Below the pieces are notes generated by a model that ran no database searches, was not told the origin of the DNA, and saw nothing but the letters and a program-made list of their open reading frames with translations. From Phoenix dactylifera (Eukaryota; Streptophyta; Magnoliopsida; Arecales; Arecaceae): a DNA stretch of 64,000 nucleotides. Below, piece by piece: positions 59,101-64,000 of this stretch (positions within the stretch are counted from its first letter, which is position 1; each line of letters starts with the position of its first letter). The DNA lies in the NCBI RefSeq assembly GCF_009389715.1, contig NW_024067667.1:2502501-2566500 (forward strand), written 5' to 3'. Position numbers and translations under genes: made by a program.

Positions 59101-62100
59101 GTAGGGGGGAGGAAGGGACAAGCCCACCCCCGCGTAGCAGCCCCATTGGGCCCCCGCCCCGCCAGGAGAATGTTCGATGCGGGCAGAAATGGCCGTGTGT
59201 TGGACACCCCGACCAGTTTTACTCATACCCTCCCCATCCGTAGGCCCGGCTCAGCTACTCCTCTGAGCTCTGGCTCGAGTCCCATGTGTGAGTACGTCAC
59301 ACCCGGCACCACCCCGGCTACTAGCGGTTCAAGAGCGGTCCTACACCACAAGTCCAAGCAGTGGCCAAAGTAGTGAGCTCCGGTCCACAATTTAATCGTC
59401 GCCACAGCGATTCGAACTTGGGACCCTGTGGTTAGAATTGTTGCCCAGTACCACTAGGCTACCACCTTGGTGGCTGTTAGTATGTCTTTTGAGCATCTAT
59501 TTCAACCCACAAATAGCTCATATATTACAATCACTAGTTTTTGGAAGAAAAAACAGAGGAAAAAAATGTAGAAAAGTTAAGTCTTGTACGCGCGCGCACG
59601 CATATCCGAAAGTACTTAAAATTTTCATGCTTTCTAAAACAAAAATGCTTTAGTAACTCAACAAATATTACTCAAAAAGTTGCTCAGCTGGTCTTGTATT
59701 TTCATTGCTCCCTTGGAATTGGCATCATGAATTGTGCCATATAATGAAGCTACGACAATAGTGCAAGACAACTGAGTGACTTTTTTGTGTGATTTTTCTA
59801 AGTTGACATAGCATTGAAAATCTGCCACTTTGGAGGATGATATATCATATTGTATAATATCTCGAACCTTTAGTTTGATGAAGCATGAATTATGATAAGA
59901 GCAACTTACATGCGACATGGGTATTGACTTTTGGACTCTAGGGAACTATGTAACTCAAGGTGAAAACCCATGAATAAGATAAGTGCTTACGAATTTAAAA
60001 TATGTTGTAGCATGAGTAGATTGCTTTTGGTGCCTGATTGTACCTCGAGGAGTGAGAGATGGTTGGGTGCGGGGGGTTGCGTATGGAATCTAGAAGATAC
60101 TATTTCCTTTTTTTTTTCCCTTCCCCCTCTTTTTCCTCCCTTTGGAAAGAGTTGCATGCCATGTTTGAAGGGCCTGGGCAATCAGGGGTAGGGAGGGTTT
60201 TTGAAAGTTTAACTAATTTTTTAAAGAGGATATGCAACTTCAGTCTCTGAGGCGTGAGGCTAGCCTTAGAAGCTTTCCTGTCATATATTAGTAGATAGGT
60301 TGATGAATACATCTCTACTGTAACTTATACAAACATGTAAAGTATAAACAAATTATGAGGCATCCTATTGGTTTCCCTACAAGCTAGAACATAATTTTTG
60401 ATCTGAATTTCCTTTCCAATGATTATTAAGGTTGAGCTGCCATATACTTTGACAGCTTGCTTAGTCTTGTATGTCAAAGCACACCAATCTAAAGTTTAGT
60501 GTACCGACCTGTATTGACTGTACAATATCGTATGGTTAAGGACTTAAGGTATATATATAGTACTAAGGTTTGGTTTGGTATATGAGTTGAGCCGTTCCAT
60601 ACTGGTCCAAATTGAGCAGAACCGCTTGTACCATTTGGTACCACCCGAAACTGGAGTATGTACCATATCGTCGTCCCATATCGCCCGGTTTTGGGCACTA
60701 CCATGATAAACAGTAAGAACCGTATCATACTGAGCATAACATACCTAACTAGTAACCACACCAATCTTTAATATCAGTTAGATCATTTGATGATATGGGA
60801 GCTCTTCGTATCTGTTGTTGCATCAGATATAGGCTACAAGATCTGTATCTTGCATGTGCATTATTTAGTGTTGCAGCATACCAACTTTGAGTGTTTAAAA
60901 CCAGACAAATCAGACATCATGAATTAGATATCATTTATTCTGCTTATGCTTTTGAATTGTCATCTCATTTTTTTTCCTAGTTTTATTTGACACAAGATTT
61001 ATCACATACGACAATTTTGCTGTTTTGTTCTATAAAGTTGTGCAAGGATGTTTCTAATGTATATGTGAATACTACAAAGCCTGAGGTGGCAGCATGATCC
61101 CGCAAAAATCTTCTCACTAAAGGTTTGACTTTCAGTAGACTAATTATGATGAATATCCTTTACCACTGGAAATTTCTGACATGTATCTGAAAAATTGTAA
61201 TGAGAATCCTGAATTTGGGAGTACTATCGTTGCACCATGTATGTGCACTGCAATGACCACTGAAGTGTTTTGGGTGTTGTCTCCTGCATCACATCTCTCT
61301 TCACTAGTAAACCTGAAACAAATTGGATAATGCATTACTAAATTGGTGAAGTGCACACTAGGGGTTCCCATTTTTGACTTCATGTTGTTTAATATGAAGC
61401 CAAGCAAGTGAGCGGGAAGTTAATGGTAATTTATTTTCTTGTAATATTTGTCCAGTGATATTGTTTGAATTTACTTTTACGGCAAACAATAACCCTTGTT
61501 CCTATCAGGGGCTGTGTTTCAAAATTCTCCTTCTCTTCTTTCTGATCAAAGGCTATGGTCTCTTCAAGGTTCAATGTGCATATCATGCTTGTACTTGTTC
61601 TCATTATATTATCATATTTTGTCAAGTATTTCCTCTGATTAACATGGAAAGTTCGGACATATTACCCATAGAATATTAAACCGAAGGTATACTAGCGAAT
61701 TTGATTTAATCTAAAACCCAGCTATTTCAGGTAGCTTCTTAATGCTACATCAACAGTTTGAATCATGTTACTGTGCCCTATCTCGGTTTGCTTCTGGTAT
61801 AGTATGGAACTGGGAAAATACAGCATGGATAGGGCAAATGGAAACTGAAAAATGTCGTGTCCTGGTCCATACTGACCGTCCCAATGATCCCAAGTGTTAG
61901 GACACTACCAGGATGCTTGGGACTTCCTGGCCTATTAATGGAGTGGTTCTTGCTGGTGTCCTGGGTGCTGGTTGTCAGGAACAGTAAGGTACCAATGGTG
62001 CCATCCCATTTCACAGGGACCTAGATCCTTCTCCGCTGATAGATCCTATGTATATCTAAATTGCTAAGCATAAGTTTTGACTCATTCAAAGAAGACATCC

Positions 62101-63614
62101 TGTCTCCATACGTGTCATGTCATGATATGATTCATATGGTAGTAGAGTTGTGTGTGGGGAGAGAAAAGGTTACCATCATGCCATGCAAGATGAGTTTCAG
62201 AGTCAGATCTCCTTTTTTTTTACTTTTGCTATATCCCTTAAATTATATGTCCGAACTCATGAGTTATCAAAAGAGTGATGGTTGAATGAAGGTAGAGTCA
62301 GAGATTCTAGCAAGGTCTAACGAACCGGCCCGTACCGGCCGGTTCAGACTGGTCCGGCCTGTAACCGGTACACCGGAGCAGTGAAAACTGGTACAGGCCG
62401 GTTCTGTGTCGGAGACGAAGAAGACGAAGAGAAGGAGAGAGAGCACGCGGAAGAGAGGGAGGGAGGAGATCTGTGGCTGCCATCGGAGAGCCGCGGAGGG
62501 ACGGCGGAGCCCGCGGGGGCGCGGCGGATGCGGAGGCTGAGGCCGGGGCCGCGTCTCCTGTTTTGAAAGAAACAGGGGACGTGGCCGCGACTTTTTTAAT
62601 TTGGGGATTTTAAGTGAAGTCGGCAAATCCGTTGCCGACTTCACTAAAATTTTTTTAAATTTTTTAATTCGGAGATTTTTAAGTGAAGTCGGCATCCGAT
62701 TTGCCGATTTCACTTAAAATCCCCAAATTAAAAAGCTGTAGCCGCATCCCCTATTTCAAAAGAAACAGGGGATGCGGCCGCGGTCTCGGCCTCTGCCGCG
62801 CCCCTGCGGGTTCCGCTGCCGCCCCGGCCTCCGCCGCCCCTCCGCGGTTGTCCGATGGCGGCCATAGGTCTCCTCCCTCTCTCGTTCTCTTCTTCTTCCT
62901 CGGCTCCTGCGGGGAAGAGCTGGCTGGTTCGTACCGGCCTATTCCGGTACGAACCAGAACCGTACTGGTCCGGTAGGCTACCGGTACGCCTACCGGATCC
63001 GGTATGGCGAACCTTGGATTCTGGTTTTCATTTAGTGGACACATAGCAAGGAAGGATGTCTAACAGTTGATCATTAAGTTTCAAGTTATTGGATCAAATT
63101 TGACCATTGGATATAATCAGAAATCATCATGTCGAAAGAACCAGATTCTTTTCTTTCTACTTATTGCTTTGATAGATGATTTGAATCTTGTCCTACCTAA
63201 AAGTTCAGTCAATCTTACTCAGTTGATAGACTTAGTTCATTGCTTCTGTTGACATGTATACACCCTGATTGCCAGGTTATTTTCTAGTGGAATAGTTCAT
63301 GGTGCTAAATTTATGACTATTCAAGACACGGTTTGGTTGCATTATTGGGTTATGTAAGAATGACTTAATTGCCTGACAAGTATTGGTTTCATTGGTTTTT
63401 ATCTTATGCTTCCATGGGACAGATGGAAGCTAGCTATTGCAGCTATGTGCTTTAAATTGCATTATTGTTTTATTTGGTTGATTTTACTAAATGTATAGCT
63501 ACTGCTGCAGGTTATAAATGGTCAAGGAAAAAAGCTTCAGTGCAGTCATTATGTGCCACTTGCGATGACAGAAGGAAAGACCCTTCCCTGTGTCATATAC
63601 TGTCATGGGAACAG
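53170..63614 (+). CDS. Alpha/beta hydrolase (serine aminopeptidase S33-like), first three exons (partial)
   Basis: Exons 53170-53207, 58300-58381 and 63511-63614 join in phase (donors AG/gtatga, GAG/gtaatg and ACAG/gtaata; acceptors tttcag and gctgcag). They give about 73 residues: MEQLVNFIIRPPR, then ADYSPKNDLLDQEFMLKGRW, then INGQGKKLQCSHYVPL and LPCVIYCHGN. This is the N-terminus of a widespread plant hydrolase family in which PCVIYCHGNSG forms the first strand and oxyanion-side HG motif. The nucleophile GxSxG, Asp and His lie beyond the right edge. Substrate is not known for the family with certainty. Introns 1 and 2 are each about 5.1 kb and contain SINEs and hAT MITEs. Confidence 0.88.
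55779..56045. repeat. Tandem duplication of about 132 bp in intron 1
   Basis: Two adjacent units begin aaggaatctaaagattgca (55779 and 55911) and end aagaagcttgagcaagt. They share ttgttgccaccaaact and differ by small indels. In one frame they resemble coding text (HGRNLKIANLVHDALL), hinting at an old retroelement, but stops interrupt. Confidence 0.75.
56631..56749. mobile_element. GGTACC-rich hAT-like MITE, short
   Basis: The 119-bp element begins CAAGGTATGCTATATCGG and ends TATGGCATACCATG, forming near-perfect inverted ends. No matching 8-bp flanks were found. Confidence 0.6.
57152..57321 (-). mobile_element. tRNA-derived SINE, third type
   Basis: The minus strand starts ggggccattgcttggtgcaa, with an A-box-like TGCTTGGTGCAATGG and a B-box-like CGGGTTCAAGTCC, and ends near agccatctttttag. 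The flanks aaataaaccctct (57139-57151) and aaataaacactct (57322-57334) agree at 12 of 13 bases. The tRNA-like part cannot fold as a functional tRNA by eye. Confidence 0.75.
58672..58995. mobile_element. GGTACC-rich hAT-like MITE with perfect target duplication
   Basis: The 324-bp element begins CATGGTCTACCGTACCGG and ends GGTACCACGTACCTTG, with an exact 8-bp duplication, agcgtgga (58664-58671 and 58996-59003). Both halves are packed with CCGGTACCG-type palindromes around a central T run. Confidence 0.88.
59072..59475 (-). mobile_element. tRNA-derived SINE, copy 2, with 15-bp target duplication
   Basis: This is nearly identical to 25079-25482. On the minus strand it begins with the tRNA-like head (A-box-like tagcctagtggtactgggc, B-box-like agttcgaatcgc) and ends in an A tail. 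It is flanked by a perfect 15-bp duplication, gttagtatgtctttt (59057-59071 and 59476-59490), showing LINE-driven insertion. It lies 76 bp from the hAT element at 58672-58995, in intron 2 of the hydrolase gene. Confidence 0.9.
60489..60757. mobile_element. GGTACC-rich hAT-like MITE, diverged
   Basis: This is flanked by an exact 8-bp repeat, acaccaat (60481-60488 and 60758-60765). The ends ctaaagtttagtgtaccg and gcataacatacctaact are degenerate forms of the family ends, and the interior keeps ggtaccacc and gtaccatttggtacc motifs. Confidence 0.55.
62311..63016. mobile_element. Large GGTACC-rich hAT-like element with hairpins
   Basis: The 706-bp element begins CAAGGTCTAACGAACCGG and ends CCGGTATGGCGAACCTTG. 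The flanks gattctag (62303-62310) and gattctgg (63017-63024) differ at one of eight bases. GC-rich outer arms surround an AT-rich hairpin core. The frames through it (up to 148 codons) are low-complexity and are not called genes. It lies in intron 2 of the hydrolase gene. Confidence 0.8.
62599..62729. repeat. Nested inverted repeats within the element at 62311
   Basis: AGTGAAGTCGGCA (62613-62625) pairs perfectly with 62633-62645 across a 7-nt loop. A second hairpin uses the same arm at 62681-62694 and 62702-62715 with one mismatch. The outer arms 62599-62630 and 62698-62729 also pair over about 31 bp. Transcripts would fold strongly. Confidence 0.8.
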
Positions 63615-64000
63615 GTAATAAAGAAGTAGCAGATTGAGTTTTCATTTTTCATTATAGTTAGAGATATCTTCCTACCAGGATTGGATGTCCGCATTCCATT
63701 TACATTTCTTATAGCTTAAGAAGCATGGATAGGGATAAGGGAAATAGATACGACATCATACAAATACACCAATAGGCAAACCTTGAAAATTTAGGATATG
63801 ATATAGCTAGGGTATGTCAATGAATATAATACAGTCATGCATACACACGTGTTAAGAAACATCCTTAAAGCATGGTAGGCTATGAAAATAACATAGTCTG
63901 TCCTTTACATGATAGTATCAACTTTTACAAACTCATCATTTGGTTATCATTCAAATCCTGACTCCTATCCATACTTCATGTTTAAATATAAACATCATAG

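Noticed and set aside
61778..62014. Possible further GGTACC-type element
   Set aside because: A few ggtatagtatgg and ggtacc motifs occur, but no inverted ends or flanking 8-bp repeat could be identified.
1..64000. CRISPR arrays, operons and bacterial-type ribosome binding sites
   Set aside because: The window is plant nuclear DNA with spliced genes; no regular spaced repeats with unique spacers were found.

Overview
This is plant nuclear DNA. Genes are split by GT/AG introns, intergenic sequence is AT-rich, and small non-autonomous transposons are very dense. The recognisable proteins are plant or chloroplast proteins: a thylakoid-lumen TPM protein, a PsbP-domain lumen protein, an ARM-BTB protein of the ARIA type, agenet/ENT proteins and a plant-type alpha/beta hydrolase. 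GC-rich, alanine-rich first exons and kilobase-long repeat-filled introns suggest a monocot, perhaps a palm; the clade is an inference, not something I can prove here. Most short open reading frames in the window are chance frames or lie in repeats.

Layout. About 1-6.9 kb: no exon recognised, but a transposon-in-transposon nest at 4.9-6.15 kb; probably intron 2 of the next gene. 7.0-7.7 kb (minus): first two exons of an ARIA/ABAP1-like gene that runs off the left edge. 8-11.5 kb: retroelement debris, including an RNase H relic, a degenerate minisatellite and an LTR-like tandem repeat, plus a decayed hAT element. 12.2-32.3 kb: a scrambled segmental duplication with two agenet genes (minus; 13.6-14.8 and 19.5-20.5 kb), two GDSL-lipase exon relics (plus; 18.7 and 24.1 kb) and two copies of the last exon of a TLP18.3-like gene (17.3 kb, broken by a stop; 27.1 kb, intact). 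27.1-35.55 kb (minus): a complete three-exon TLP18.3-type gene of 286 codons. 35.97-49.85 kb (plus): a complete seven-exon PsbP-domain gene of 249 codons. These two genes are head to head and share about 416 bp of upstream DNA. 53.17 kb to the right edge (plus): the first three exons of an alpha/beta hydrolase gene that leaves the window.

Mobile DNA. The commonest element is a family of short hAT-type elements whose ends read CAAGG or CATGG inward, whose interiors are rich in GGTACCGG-like palindromes, and which are often flanked by 8-bp duplications. At least eleven copies or relics are visible. Another hAT type (31,383-32,228) has a perfect 8-bp duplication, and its empty site survives in the duplicated block at 18.4 kb. 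Three kinds of tRNA-derived SINE are present, one in two copies.

How the genes relate. The TLP18.3-type and PsbP-domain products are both predicted thylakoid-lumen proteins linked to photosystem II, so their divergent arrangement suggests shared light-responsive control. The agenet genes are probably chromatin readers. The ARIA-like and hydrolase genes show no functional link to the rest.
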